DNA of 64,000 nt from positions 248,001 through 312,000 of the forward strand of contig JAPLKI010000022.1 in assembly GCA_026388155.1 (NCBI GenBank), in the 5' to 3' direction. This DNA comes from Elusimicrobiota bacterium (GTDB taxonomy: Bacteria; Elusimicrobiota; Elusimicrobia; Elusimicrobiales; UBA9959). Under the pieces are notes generated by a model that did no database searches, was not told the DNA's origin, and saw only the letters and a list, made by a program, of their open reading frames with translations. A program made the position numbers and the translations under genes. Below are positions 32,343 through 43,500 of this stretch, in pieces; positions within the stretch are counted from its first letter, which is position 1; each line of letters opens with the position of its first letter.

Positions 32343-34841
32343 ATGCAGCCTTTTAAATTTCTGATTTTATTTGGAGCTATTTTTATGAATGCCGAACTAT
32401 ACGCCGGAAATTTACTTACTGTCCATTACAACCGCCTGAGCGGCGACTACCGGAACTGGAGCTTATGGGTTTGGAACGAAGAAGGGGAAAAAAACGGCTT
32501 TGAAGTCGTTCCGGACGGAAAGGACGATCTTGGCGTTTATTTTAAAATAGATATTAAGACCTTCGGCCTTCTGAATAAAAAAACCGGTTTTCTGCCGAAA
32601 TACGGCAATTGGGAAAAAAAAGACGGCCCTGACCGTATTATGAAAGCGGCCGGAGAGGGGAATATTTATCTGATGGAGGGAGACGCTGGGATTTATTATG
32701 CTCCGCCCGACCTTTCCACAAAAATAGTGTCGGCTTCTCTTGAAAGTGAAAACGAGGTGAAGCTGGCGCTCAGCCGCGTTGTTGACCTGGCTTTTCTGGA
32801 CAAGCGGGATTTTTTCCTTAGCAAGGGCGAAAATATTTTCCCTGCCGTGAAAGCTGAGTTTTATGACGGAGGAGAATACGGCAAAACCGTCGTGCTTGAG
32901 TTCAGCGGACTTGGAAAAACGGACCCGCAGGCTTTTAACGCGGGGCTCTGGCAGGCGCATGCGCGCGATCTAAAGCCGGTAACAGTTGAGCTCGGCTCCG
33001 TGGTTTACGGTCCGGATTTCACTTCCACTAAAAGAATGGGAGCTTTTACCGCCGACGGCATGACGGTAATACGCGTATTCGCGCCCAGGGCGACAAAAGC
33101 CGAGGCTATTATTTACGGCACTCCTGCGGGGGGGGAGGCGAACGACGAGCTTTTAGAATACAAGGGTCATGGCCTGTGGGAAAAAGTTTTTGACAGGGAT
33201 TTGGCGGGAAAATATTACCGCCTGCGCGTCACAAGTACCGGGGGCGTAAGCGAGGGGCTGGACCCTTACGCGGCCTGCGTGACGGCGGACGACGGCCGCG
33301 CCCTGATAGCCTATGACGAAACTCCCGTGGCGGACCCGCCGCAATTTGATCTGTCCGAAACGGTGCTTTACGAAGTGCACATCAGGGATTTTTCGAGCGA
33401 CACTTTTTCCGGAATAAAAAACAAAGGTAAATATCTGGGTTTTACCGAAGAGGGGACCTTCCAACCGCTGCACCCTGAAATAAAAACGGGGCTGGACCAT
33501 CTGGTCGAGCTGGGAGTGAACGCGGTGCATATACTGCCTTTTGAGGATTTTGAAAACTCGGACAGCACCTCAGCTTATAACTGGGGTTACATGTCCGTTA
33601 ATTTCAATTCCCCCGAAGGCGCCTACGCTACAAAAACAGACGATGTCTCAAGAGTGCGTGAGGCAAAATTAATGATCGACGCTCTGCACAAAAAAGGCTT
33701 GAAGGTTATAATGGATGTGGTTTACAACCACACTGCCGAAACCGGCGGTAGAATTTACAATTTCAAAGCTCTGTCCGGCGATTATTATTACCGCGTCAAA
33801 CCCGACGGTTCTTACTGGAACGGCTCCGGCTGCGGCAATGAATTTAAGACCGAAGCTACCATGGCCCGTAAATTTATAATCGACAGCCTGCTGCACTGGG
33901 CGCGCGTTTATAAAGTAGATGGCTTCAGATTTGACCTGATGGGGCTTATGGACACGGAAACGGCCTTTGAGGCCGTAAAAAAACTTAAAGAGTTCAAGCC
34001 TGATATTATAATTTACGGAGAGCCGTGGGTGTCGGGGCCTACTCCGGTTACGGGGATCAAAAAAGGTTCCCAGAAAGACCGGGGCTTCGCGGTTTTTAAC
34101 GACGACTTCAGGGACGCTCTCAAGGGCAGCGTATTTAACATCAAAGACCTGGGTTATATTCAAAGCTACGGGCTGAATTACCGGCAGGCGGTGATAAACG
34201 GCATAAAAGGTTCGCCTGAAACATTCGCGGAGTCGCCGCTTGAAAGCGTCAACTATGTCAGCTGCCATGACAATCACACTCTTTGGGACCGCATTGACCT
34301 GTCGGCAACAGGCGCGCCGGCTGAAACTAAAATTAAAATGGACAAGCTCGCCCAGGCCATAGTGCTTACCTCGCAGGGCATTCCCTTTATCCACGCCGGG
34401 GAAGAATTCCTGCGCACAAAAAAAGGGGAGGACAATTCATTCAACCTGCCGGACGAGATTAATAAGCTGGACTGGGCGCGCAAAACAGAATATTTTCATG
34501 TGTTTTCCTTTTACCGTGACCTGATAGCCCTCAGAAAAGCCCATCCGGCTTTCAGGATGAAGACGGCCGGGGAGGTGCGTGAAAATCTCAGGTTCTACGA
34601 AGAGCTCGGGCTCCCGGTCGCGGCGCCCAGTATCGCCTATATGCTCAAAGCGGCCGGAGCCGGGGATGCCTGGACGCGGATAGTTGTGCTGATAAACCCA
34701 CAGAAGACGGCGCAGAGGTTCGCGCTGCCCCGCGGAAAATACAAAAAAGCCTTTGACGGGAACAGCCTTAGCGCGGAAGATAAAAAAATTTCCGGCCATG
34801 TTTACGTGCCGCCCATTTCACTGACCGTGCTTTATTACTAA
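32343..34841 (+). CDS. pulA: Exported type I pullulanase-like GH13 enzyme
   Basis: 832 residues from ATG 32343 (signal peptide FKFLILFGAIFMNAELYAG); earlier in-frame codons overlap the divergent gene and are rejected. Order: N-terminal CBM41-like domain (LLTVHYNRLSGDYRNWSLWVW), a second beta domain, CBM48-like segment (GMTVIRVFAPRATKAEAIIY), then the GH13 barrel: VYEVHIRDFS, AYNWGYMSVNFNSPEG (the YNWGY pullulanase motif), VMDVVYNHTAE, DGFRFDLMGLMD with nucleophile Asp near residue 527, IIYGEPWVSG with the acid Glu near 558, and VSCHDNHTLWDRI. It should cleave alpha-1,6 branches of pullulan, amylopectin or glycogen outside the cytoplasm. Confidence 0.93.
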   Translation: MQPFKFLILFGAIFMNAELYAGNLLTVHYNRLSGDYRNWSLWVWNEEGEKNGFEVVPDGKDDLGVYFKIDIKTFGLLNKKTGFLPKYGNWEKKDGPDRIMKAAGEGNIYLMEGDAGIYYAPPDLSTKIVSASLESENEVKLALSRVVDLAFLDKRDFFLSKGENIFPAVKAEFYDGGEYGKTVVLEFSGLGKTDPQAFNAGLWQAHARDLKPVTVELGSVVYGPDFTSTKRMGAFTADGMTVIRVFAPRATKAEAIIYGTPAGGEANDELLEYKGHGLWEKVFDRDLAGKYYRLRVTSTGGVSEGLDPYAACVTADDGRALIAYDETPVADPPQFDLSETVLYEVHIRDFSSDTFSGIKNKGKYLGFTEEGTFQPLHPEIKTGLDHLVELGVNAVHILPFEDFENSDSTSAYNWGYMSVNFNSPEGAYATKTDDVSRVREAKLMIDALHKKGLKVIMDVVYNHTAETGGRIYNFKALSGDYYYRVKPDGSYWNGSGCGNEFKTEATMARKFIIDSLLHWARVYKVDGFRFDLMGLMDTETAFEAVKKLKEFKPDIIIYGEPWVSGPTPVTGIKKGSQKDRGFAVFNDDFRDALKGSVFNIKDLGYIQSYGLNYRQAVINGIKGSPETFAESPLESVNYVSCHDNHTLWDRIDLSATGAPAETKIKMDKLAQAIVLTSQGIPFIHAGEEFLRTKKGEDNSFNLPDEINKLDWARKTEYFHVFSFYRDLIALRKAHPAFRMKTAGEVRENLRFYEELGLPVAAPSIAYMLKAAGAGDAWTRIVVLINPQKTAQRFALPRGKYKKAFDGNSLSAEDKKISGHVYVPPISLTVLYY

Positions 34842-34938
34842 CCGTAGGGGGAACGGGACAAAGGAGTCTGTTAAAAGAGCGGGGAAAATACTAAAATATA
34901 CGGGTCGGGCACATTATTATTTTGAGGAGTGATTATCA

Positions 34939-35601
34939 ATGAGAAAAACCGTATGTCTTCTGGCTATGTTCGCTGTTTCGGTCACTGCCGTTCGCGCCGG
35001 CGGCTTTTTGGATTTAAACGCTATTCGCGCTTCAGATGTTAAAGCGGCCGCGGATATCGCGGTGCCGGTTCCCTCCGCCCCGGCCAAAGAAGATCCGGCG
35101 CCGCCGGACCTGGTGAATAAATTCAATAATGCCGCTAACGAACTCAGAATAATGCGCAACGATCTTACCTGGGTCAAAAACGACCTCGACAATCTTAACA
35201 ATACCGCCCAGCGCATGATACAGACTAACTCGCAGGACGCTTTTTTCCCGAGCGATCTTCGGAAGATGTCTACGGATATGTCCAGGCGCGTTAATGATAT
35301 CCGGCGGATAGCTTCCGACGTGAAGGAGTTACTGGGCTTGGCGCAGAAATCAAAACAGCTGAATGATATCGCGCGGAAGATGGACCAGGACGCCAGGATG
35401 ATCCTTTACGACGCGTGGCCCGGCATGGAAGACGCCTCTCAGAACCTGGAAGGGACGATACGCTCAGGCCGGCCGGAACTGTTCGGATACGACGCGGAGT
35501 GGACCGCGTCGGATATATCCCGCAATTGCAGGGATTTCTCGTATCAGGCCAGGCACACCTATTCCGATACGGAAAGCCTTGTCAAGAATACCCAGCCGTA
35601 G
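34939..35601 (+). CDS. Exported coiled-coil protein of unknown function
   Basis: 220 residues. Signal peptide RKTVCLLAMFAVSVTAVRAGG, then a Pro/Ala linker (VPVPSAPAKEDPAPPD) and a largely helical body with heptad-like spacing: NKFNNAANELRIMRNDLTW, VKNDLDNLNNTAQRMIQ, DMSRRVNDIRRIASDVKELL, NDIARKMDQDARMILYDA. GAGGAG lies ten bases before the ATG and a clear terminator follows, so it is probably a monocistronic, well-expressed periplasmic or envelope protein. I recognise no family. Confidence 0.75.
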   Translation: MRKTVCLLAMFAVSVTAVRAGGFLDLNAIRASDVKAAADIAVPVPSAPAKEDPAPPDLVNKFNNAANELRIMRNDLTWVKNDLDNLNNTAQRMIQTNSQDAFFPSDLRKMSTDMSRRVNDIRRIASDVKELLGLAQKSKQLNDIARKMDQDARMILYDAWPGMEDASQNLEGTIRSGRPELFGYDAEWTASDISRNCRDFSYQARHTYSDTESLVKNTQP

Positions 35602-35627
35602 CCGGGGATAGGGATTTAGCTGTTTAA

Positions 35628-35659
35628 AAGGGCGTCCGTTTAAAGCGGGCGCCCTTTTT
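35628..35659 (+). terminator. Intrinsic terminator
   Basis: Stem AGGGCGTCCG/CGGGCGCCCT with a 7-base loop and one internal mismatch, followed by TTTTT. It lies 27 bases after the stop of the exported coiled-coil gene. An A-run on the other side may let it also terminate the convergent LUD gene. Confidence 0.85.
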
Positions 35660-35676
35660 GCGTCAGACCGTGTATT

Positions 35677-36318
35677 TTAATAACCTAATTCCTCGTTTAT
35701 GAGGATTACTTTATAGTTCGTCAGGCGCGGCTTTTTCCAGAGCATGGTCACCGCGTTGCAGATGCGCTCGGGCGAAGCACAGTCCTCGCATTTGCCTGTT
35801 TTTACGCAGGGATTTTCTCGTTTAAGCCGTATATTGTTGGCTATCGCCGCCACATTGCGCATCCGCCAGAGCCCTTCTTCCATATCCCTGACTATTTTAT
35901 TCACGCCCGCAAGAAGCACCACTTTCCCGGGGCCGTAGATGACGGAGGCAACCCGGTTCCCGAATCCATCTATGAAAATCATCTCTCCTTTCACCGTTAT
36001 AGCCTGAGGCGAGGCCAGGTAGAAATCCGCGGCCTGGGCTTTCAGCCAGGTGCGCACCCTTTCCTGAGGGGCCATTGCCGGTGTGTGAGTTATTATTTCG
36101 TTCTTGCCTTCTTTTAGGGCTTCCGGCAGGTTGAGCGCGGCCGCGGTCATGCTTCCACCCAGCCCGACCGTTTTCCCTGAGCCGATCATTTTAAGGACAT
36201 AGTCAGCCGCGGAGGGGGAGTCCTCAAAAACTTCGGTGTCAAAACCGTTTTGTTTCAGCGCTTCAGCTGCGCTTTTCAGCAATTTAAGTTCAAAAGCCCG
36301 CTTGTTTTCATCTTTCAT
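35677..36318 (-). CDS. LUD-domain protein
   Basis: 213 residues. Single LUD (lactate-utilisation, LutC/LutB-type, formerly DUF162) domain: SGKTVGLGGSMTAAALNLPEAL, ADFYLASPQAITVKGEMIFIDGFGNRVASVIYGPGKVVLLAGVNKIV, and a C-terminal PCVKTGKCEDCASPERICN with several Cys that could bind metal. ATG 36318 is chosen because GGGAGGA lies just upstream; an earlier ATG at 36336 is out of register with it. Stand-alone members of this family have unknown function; the full LutABC set is absent here. Confidence 0.88.
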   Translation of the reverse strand: MKDENKRAFELKLLKSAAEALKQNGFDTEVFEDSPSAADYVLKMIGSGKTVGLGGSMTAAALNLPEALKEGKNEIITHTPAMAPQERVRTWLKAQAADFYLASPQAITVKGEMIFIDGFGNRVASVIYGPGKVVLLAGVNKIVRDMEEGLWRMRNVAAIANNIRLKRENPCVKTGKCEDCASPERICNAVTMLWKKPRLTNYKVILINEELGY

Positions 36319-36388
36319 CGTTCCTCCCGTTTCCACTATTCTATAAAATCCCCCGCAACTCTTGAAATCCCCCTCCTAATCTGCTATC

Positions 36389-36429
36389 TTAACTTTACAT
36401 TTCAGACAATGACAAAAGTGTAAAGTTAA
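36389..36429 (-). repeat. REP-like palindrome, copy 1 (upstream of transposase)
   Basis: 41 bp with perfect 11-bp arms TTAACTTTACA (36389-36399) and TGTAAAGTTAA (36419-36429) around an asymmetric core AGACAATGACAAAA. Its core is inverted relative to the copies at 37365 and 48604, from which it differs at two positions. Confidence 0.9.
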
Positions 36430-36438
36430 TGGGGAAAT

Positions 36439-37368
36439 ATGGATATTATGCGGCTTGTTGAAGAGGGGAAAATAAGAAGGGTGTTCAGAGCACGGGAAAA
36501 AATTGTTTATCCGGGGGCGTGCTGCCACATCACACAAAGGGCGCCCGGAAAAGAAATGCTTTTTCTTGAAAATTCTGATTATCTTTTCATGCTTAAATTG
36601 TTAAAAGAAAAGCATAAAAAGTTTTTGTTCGATGTGTACGGTTTTGTCCTCATGCCGAATCATTTGCATCTGCAAATCAGGTTAAAGGAGTCCAATCTTG
36701 CTGAATCCATGCAAAGCCTGTTTCAGGAATATGCGCGGTTTTTCAATAAGAAATATGAACGCAAAGGGCATGTGTTTTGCGGGGCTTACCGCGAGGCGCT
36801 TTGCCTGGACGACAGTTACGCGCTGGCGACATCGGTTTACATCCACCTGAATCCTGTCCGGGCCGCGTTGGCCGGTGATCCGTTCGGCTATAGGTGGTCG
36901 TCGTGCGGCCTGTATGCCGGAGGTGAAAATAAAATAAGTTTCGTGGATGAAAAATTCATTCTCAGCCTGTTAAGCAGAGATTCGGACACGGCAAAAGAAA
37001 TTTACCGGCAGCTCTTGGTCCGGGCGGCGTTTATCAGAACCGGCGAGGTATGGGAAAAACCGGGCGCGTTAAATTCATTCAAAGCGGAACTGATCAGCCT
37101 GCTGTCCGGGCTGCCGGTTTTAAAAAACGCGTTTCTGAAAAAGGAAAATGATATTCTTGATGAAAACGTGCTTGACAGGAAAATCTCCGAACTGGCGGAA
37201 AAAGGCCGCCTGCGATCCCCGCAGGGATTGAAGGCCAGAAAATATCTTATAGAACAATTAAAATCGCGCGGATTTACGCTTAACGAAATCGCAGACAGGT
37301 TCGGAACCTCCAGACAAACCATATACAATACCCTATCCTCAGACCCCACCCATCAAAAAACCCATTAA
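36439..37368 (+). CDS. REP-associated tyrosine transposase (RAYT, Y1/HUH family)
   Basis: 309 residues. HUH single-strand transposase: GFVLMPNHLHLQIRL carries the metal-binding HLH pair (residues 75-77), and SLFQEYARFFNKKYERKGHVF the probable nucleophile Tyr98 plus the RAYT NKxYxRxGHxF block. IHLNPVRAALAGDPFGYRWSS is also characteristic of the family. The C-terminus adds an HTH, FTLNEIADRFGTSRQTIYN. RAYTs bind and cut REP palindromes, and here the gene lies between two inverted copies; the second contains its stop codon. Base composition is more A/T-rich than the neighbours. The frame is intact, so it may be active. Confidence 0.92.
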   Translation: MDIMRLVEEGKIRRVFRAREKIVYPGACCHITQRAPGKEMLFLENSDYLFMLKLLKEKHKKFLFDVYGFVLMPNHLHLQIRLKESNLAESMQSLFQEYARFFNKKYERKGHVFCGAYREALCLDDSYALATSVYIHLNPVRAALAGDPFGYRWSSCGLYAGGENKISFVDEKFILSLLSRDSDTAKEIYRQLLVRAAFIRTGEVWEKPGALNSFKAELISLLSGLPVLKNAFLKKENDILDENVLDRKISELAEKGRLRSPQGLKARKYLIEQLKSRGFTLNEIADRFGTSRQTIYNTLSSDPTHQKTH

Positions 37369-37405
37369 CTTTACATTTTTGTCATTGTCTAAAATGTAAA
37401 GTTAA
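37365..37405 (+). repeat. REP-like palindrome, copy 2 (downstream of transposase)
   Basis: 41 bp with the same 11-bp arms as copy 1 and the core in opposite orientation, so the transposase gene is flanked by an inverted pair. TAA of the transposase gene (37366-37368) is inside the left arm. Identical over all 41 bp to copy 3 at 48604. Confidence 0.92.
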
Positions 37406-37447
37406 GGGAATGGGAATGTAGCTTTGGTTACAGTGACTAAAGGTTTA

Positions 37448-37476
37448 TTGACTGGGGGAAATTATCATGATAAACT
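37448..37476 (+). promoter_or_regulatory. Candidate sigma70-type promoter of giant gene A
   Basis: TTGACT (37448-37453), 17-bp spacer, TAAACT (37471-37476): five and four matches to consensus. The predicted start near 37483 gives a leader of about 50 nt that contains the perfect 14-bp palindrome ATAACGCGCGTTAT (37501-37514), a possible operator or RNA hairpin just before the GGGGGGAT ribosome-binding site. Confidence 0.45.
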
Positions 37477-37533
37477 TTAGATATCTTGCGTGTTGCGTAT
37501 ATAACGCGCGTTATCATACGGGGGGGATAGAAT

Positions 37534-40500
37534 TTGTCACATCTCATAAAAAGCGAAAAAATATATTTTACGCTTTTTCCATCAAAGCCGTTGCGAAAAG
37601 CTTTGCGACGCAGCGATCTAAATCGCATTAAGGCGCGGGTTGGCGGTATTTTGTCTCTAAAAATACCAAACACTAAGACTTTAAACAACATCCCTTATCG
37701 CGTACCCGGTTTTGTTCTTATCGGCGCGGTTCTGAGTATTGTGTTTTTTTTGCCGCGCTTTGCGGGAGCTGTGGAGACGCCGACTAATGTTTTTTTTGAT
37801 GAAGTTACGACCAATTCAATAACCGTTTCCATCTACGCTCCCAATCCCGCCTTCAGCAGTCTGGAGACCGGCTCTTCGGGGGTGAATGTTTCCATAAACG
37901 GGACATATACGCTGCCCTGGCGCAACGGAAATAAATGGACGACAAAGGCTGTACTGCCCACGGGGCGCAGCGACCTTGCGGGTGCGGCTATAGGCGGCAA
38001 GGTTTACGCTATAGGCGGGGTCAGTGGCTCATTTTTAACCACAAATGAAGCATACGACCCCGTGACGGCTACTTGGGGTACCAAAGCCCCAATGATGATG
38101 GTTCGCGGTACCTTTCCCGGAGTAGTCGCCGGCGGCAAGATTTACGCGATAGGCGGATACAACAGTACCGGGCAGCAGAACCAAAATGAAGAATACGACC
38201 CTGTGGCAGACACTTGGACGATTAAACCCGTAATGCCGACCGCCCGCGCCGCTCAAGGTATAGCGGCAGTAGGCGGCAAGATATACGTGGTAGGAGGAGA
38301 CACCGGCACCACGTGGACAAATGCCAACGAGGAATACAACCCGGTAACAAACACTTGGACTACGGGAATAGCCGTGATGCCGACGGCCCGCAAATATCTT
38401 GTTGCCGAGTCGTACGGCGGCAAGATTTATGCTATAGGCGGAATGAACGCCGGCAATTTGACAACTAATGAAGCATACGACCCAGTGGCCAATACCTGGA
38501 CACCGAAAGCGGCAATACCGATGGCTCCCGGCAGACAGCCCGCCGCCGCGGTTATAGGCGGCAAAATTTACGTAACAGGCGGCTCGAATACTTTGACCTA
38601 CAACCAGGTATATGACCTTTTGGCGGACACCTGGACTATCAAAGCCGCAATCCCGACAGGCCGCTACCAGCATGCCACCCCGGTTGTCAAAGGCAAACTG
38701 TATTCCATCGGGGGCATTGGCGGAACGGCTATCAACGAGGAGTACGACCCCGGCGTGGTTTTCACTTTCCCCACGCTGACGCCCAACACGCAGTATAGCT
38801 TCAAAGCCAAAGCCCGCCAATCCGACGGGGTTACTTATACAGCTGAAACCGCTGCCGTTTCCACCTATACGCTGGCCGCTCTCCCGGGCGTAGCAACGCC
38901 GGCGTTTACGGACGTAAGCTCAAACGCCGTTACGGTCAATTGGACTCAAAACACCAATCCCACGGGCACGACCTTATACCGAACGCAGATGTCTTTTGAT
39001 CCAGCCTTCGGAGTGGGGTTTGTTACGAATTCTTATAATCTCAGCGCGAGTTTCCGGGGCTTGGTCGTTAATACCACTTATTACTTTCGCGTGGCGGCTG
39101 TAAACGGCAACGGGGTAATGACGGCTTATACAACGCTCGGCTCAACCATGACTTTAGTGGAAGCGCCCACATCAATTTATTTTGACGAAGTATCCAGCAC
39201 TTCAATCACCGCTTCCGGCTACGCGGCCACGCCCGCGTTCACCGGGCTTGAAACCGGCCTATCCGGAGTGGCATTGGCCATTAATAACGCATATAAACCC
39301 TGGCGTAACGGCAATAAATGGACGCCAAAGACCGGAATGCCCACTGCACGCTGGTTTTTTGCGGCCGGAGCGATAGGCGGCAAGCTGTATGCCGTGGGCG
39401 GGGATAATGGGGGGGGCACTTATTACAATAAAAATGAAGAGTACGACCCTGTGGCAAATACCTGGGCGGCCAAAGCGGTAATGCCTACGGTCCGCAGTTA
39501 TTTATCGGCCGGAGTGATAGGCGGCAAACTGTATGCCGTGGGGGGGTATTATAATGACGCTCAGGGGGATCATTTCGTAGATAACAACGAGGAGTATGAC
39601 CCTGCTTCCAATACCTGGATGACAAAAACGCCAATGCCCACCGCCCGGCGTGAATTGTCCGCGGGCGGCGTAATAGGCGGCAAGCTATATGCCTTGGGCG
39701 GGTATAACGGGACTAGCCAGGTAAACATCAACGAGGAGTATGACCCCGCGGCAAATACCTGGGCGACAAAAACGGTAATGCCCACGGCCCGCGGTTCTTT
39801 ATCTGTGGGAGTAATAGGCGGCAAGCTGTATGCGGCGGGGGGAGGGAATGCGGTTGGTGTATTGAATACCAACGAGGAGTATGACCCCATAACCACTACC
39901 TGGACGACAAAAGCTGTAATGCCCACGCCCCGTGATAGTTTGTCAGCTGGAGTAATAGGCGGCAAGCTGTATACCGTGGGGGGCTGGGATGGGAGCAGTT
40001 ACTCCAATGTGCACGAGGAGTATGACCCCGCGTCCAATACCTGGGCGGCAAAACCGGTAATGCCCACGGCCCGTGAAAATCCATCAACCGGAGTAATAGG
40101 CGGCAGACTGTATGCCTTGGGGGGAATGGGCGGGACCGGTTTATTGAATACCAACGAAGAATACGATCCCGGAGTGGCGTCGTCGTTTACAGCCCTGACG
40201 CCGAACACGCAGTATTTCTTCAAAGCCAAGGCCCGCAACGCCATCGGCGCGGAGACGGGGGAAATTACGGTTTCCACATACACGCTGGCCGCTATACCGG
40301 GTACCACAACGCCCGCGTTTACGGGTGTAAGCTCAATCGCCGTTACGGTTAACTGGGCGCAAGGCGCCAATCCCAACGGGACGATGTACTATGCACAGCT
40401 CTCCACCGCTTCCGACTTCTCGGCTATTTCCAGCTCTTCTACAACCAGCAACCAGCAACTGATAACCAGCAACCTCTTCCCTAACACCACTTATTACGCA

Positions 40501-43500
40501 CGCGTGGCGGCTATAAACGGAAACGGGATAATAACGGATTACAAAACGCTCGGCTCAACCATGACCTGGGTGGAAACACCGACGAATATTTACTTTGACG
40601 AAGTATCCAGCACCGCCATAACGGCCGCGGCCTACGCCGCCAACCCCGCGTTTACCGGGCTTGAGGTTGGCTTATCGGGCGTGGCGGTGGCTATGAACAA
40701 CGCATATAAGCCGTGGCGCAATGGAAACACATGGGCAGTAAAAACCCCAATGTCCTCGGCCCGTAAACAGCTATCAGGCAGCGTAATAAGCGGTAAGCTG
40801 TATGTGGTGGGGGGGCAGAGTAGTGGTGGTCAAGTGAATACCAACGAAGAGTATGACCCCGTTGCCAACACATGGGCTATCAAAGCGGCAATGCCCACGG
40901 CCCGTAATTTGCTGGCAGTGGGAGTAATCGGCAGAAAGCTGTATGCCGTGGGAGGGGTCGGCGGCACGAACACCAACGAGGAGTATGACCCGGTGTCTGA
41001 TAGTTGGGCTACAAAAGCGGTGATGCCCACGGCCCGTAATACTTTGTCAGTGGGTGTAATAAGCGGCAAGCTATATGCAGTGGGTGGGGTCTCTGACGGT
41101 AACACAACTCTAAACAGCAATGAGGAATACGACCCCGCGGTTGATATCTGGGCCACTAAAACGCCAATGCCAATAGCCCGAAAAGATGTGGCAGCCGGGG
41201 TGGTAGGTGGCAAACTGTACGTAGTAGGTGGTGATGATGGCAGCGGTTCCGTGGCTATCAACGAGGAGTATGACCCTGCGGCTGATAGCTGGGCTGCTAA
41301 AGCGCCGATGCCCACGGCCCGTCAGCGATTATCCGCCGGGGTAACGATAGGTGGCAAGCTATACGCTTTAGGAGGTTATAACGGGACTTGGTTGAACACC
41401 AACGAACAGTACGATCCCATATCTGATACCTGGACTACTAAGGCGGCAATGCCTACTGCCCGTTATAACTTTTCTGCCGGCGCGATTAACGGCAAACTGT
41501 ATGCGGTCGGGGGATATGCCGGAAGTCCTTTAGCAGCCAACGAAGAATACGACCCCGGCGTGGCGTCAACTTTCACCGCGCTGACGCCTAACACGCTGTA
41601 CCAGTTTAAGGCTAAAGCCCGCAATGCCCTGGGCGCGGAGACCACCGAAGTAATCGGATTTTCTACCTACACGCTGGCGGCTGTCCCGGATACCACAACA
41701 TCGCTGTATACGACCGTAAGCTCAAACGCCGTCACGGTTAATTGGACCCAAAGCGCCAATCCCACAGGCGTCACCTTATACCGGGTGCAGGCGTCCACAG
41801 ATTCCGCTTTCGGACTGGTGGCGGCGTCGTCCGACACATACAACCTCAACGCGGTATTGCCCGGCCTTTCGCCCAATACCACCTATTACGGCCGCGTGGC
41901 GGCCATAAACAAAAACGGGATAATAACGTATTACAAAACGCTCGGCTCAACCATGACCTGGGTGGAAACGCCTGCGAATATTTACTTTGACGAAGTATCC
42001 AGTAATTCAATAACGGCTTCCGGCTATGCAGGCACGCCCGCATTTACAGGACTTGAAACAGGTCTGTCCGGAGTGGCAGTGGCTATGAGCGGCGTCTATA
42101 AACCCTGGCGGAACGGCAATACATGGGTGACAAAAATGGCAATGCCCGCTGCCCGCAGCGGCCCCGCCGGCGCGGCTGTCGGTGGCAAGATTTACGTCGT
42201 TGGCGGGCATGAATACGGCTCAGCCACTAATGATAACCAGGAATATGACCCTGTTGCCAACACGTGGCTTTCAAAAGCTCCCATGCCGGTAAGCAGGAAT
42301 TATCTGGCAGCCGCGGCTGTGGGCGGCAAGGTTTACGCCATCGGCGGCAGGGCGGGCGACTACGGCGCTGATTATAATCTAAACGAGGAATATGATCCGG
42401 TTGCAAACACATGGGCCACAAAAGCGCCGCTGACAACCGCGCGTTCCTGGCTCCCGGCTGCTGTTGCGGGAGGGAAAATATATGTTATCGGCGGAGTGAA
42501 CGGCTCAACAAATTTAAATACGAACGAAGAATATGATCCCGGCGCCGATACCTGGATAACGCGATCGCCGATGCCCACAAGCCGCGGCGGCGCCCGGGCC
42601 GCGGCCGTAAGCGGCAAAGTGTATGTTGTCGGAGGAAACACAAGTTCCCCTGTAAACATCAACGAAGAATATAATCCTGTTACCAATACATGGTCGACAA
42701 GAGCGCCGATGTCCGCGAGCCGCTCCAACCTGGCCGTTTGCGCCGTGGGAGAAAAAGTATATGCCATCGGCGGCGTCGGCGGTCTCGGGACCGAGAACGA
42801 GGAATACGATCCCGCTGTGAACACTTGGACCAGCAAAGCCGCGATGCCTACAGCCCGCGACAGAGCGGCCGGTACGGTTGTCGGAGGCAAAATTTATGTC
42901 AGTGGCGGCGACAATGGCTCAACTTTGGGTATCAACGAAGAATATGACCCCGGAGTGGCTTCTTCGTTTACCGCGCTGTCGCCCAACACGCAGTATTTCT
43001 TTAAAGCGAAGGCCCGAAATGCCATCGGCGCGGAGACCACCGAAGTGATCGGATTTTCCACCTATACGCTGGCGGCTGTAGCTCTGCCGCAAAGCGGGCC
43101 GTTGTTTATGAATATTTCTTCCGGAAGCATTATTGTAAACTGGTCTTCCGGTACGGAGGCTGGAGGCTTCAACGGACTTGGCGCCAGCTATAAGATTCAG
43201 GTTTCATCGGTTTCTGATTTTTCGGTTGTTACATCTTCCAGTCTAGTATCCAGTAGCCAGTATTCAGTATCCAGTCTTTCATCCAACACCACTTATTACT
43301 TCCGCGCGCAGGCTTACAACTCGGCCGGGATGACGGATTATTCCTGGCTGACGCTAGGCTCCACCATAACGCAGGCTATTGTGCCCGGCCCCGCCGACCC
43401 CGCTTTCACCGATGTTTATACAGACTCCCTTACCGTCCACTGGGATGCCAACGGCAACGCCACAGGTATTCCCTACTTCGTGCAGGTTTCGTCCACAGTG

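Noticed and set aside
37777-43080. Possible CRISPR or satellite array because of regular repeats
   Set aside because: Spacing is about 145 bp per blade and 1.39 kb per module, both codon multiples, with an open reading frame throughout and no unique spacers. It is protein-coding.
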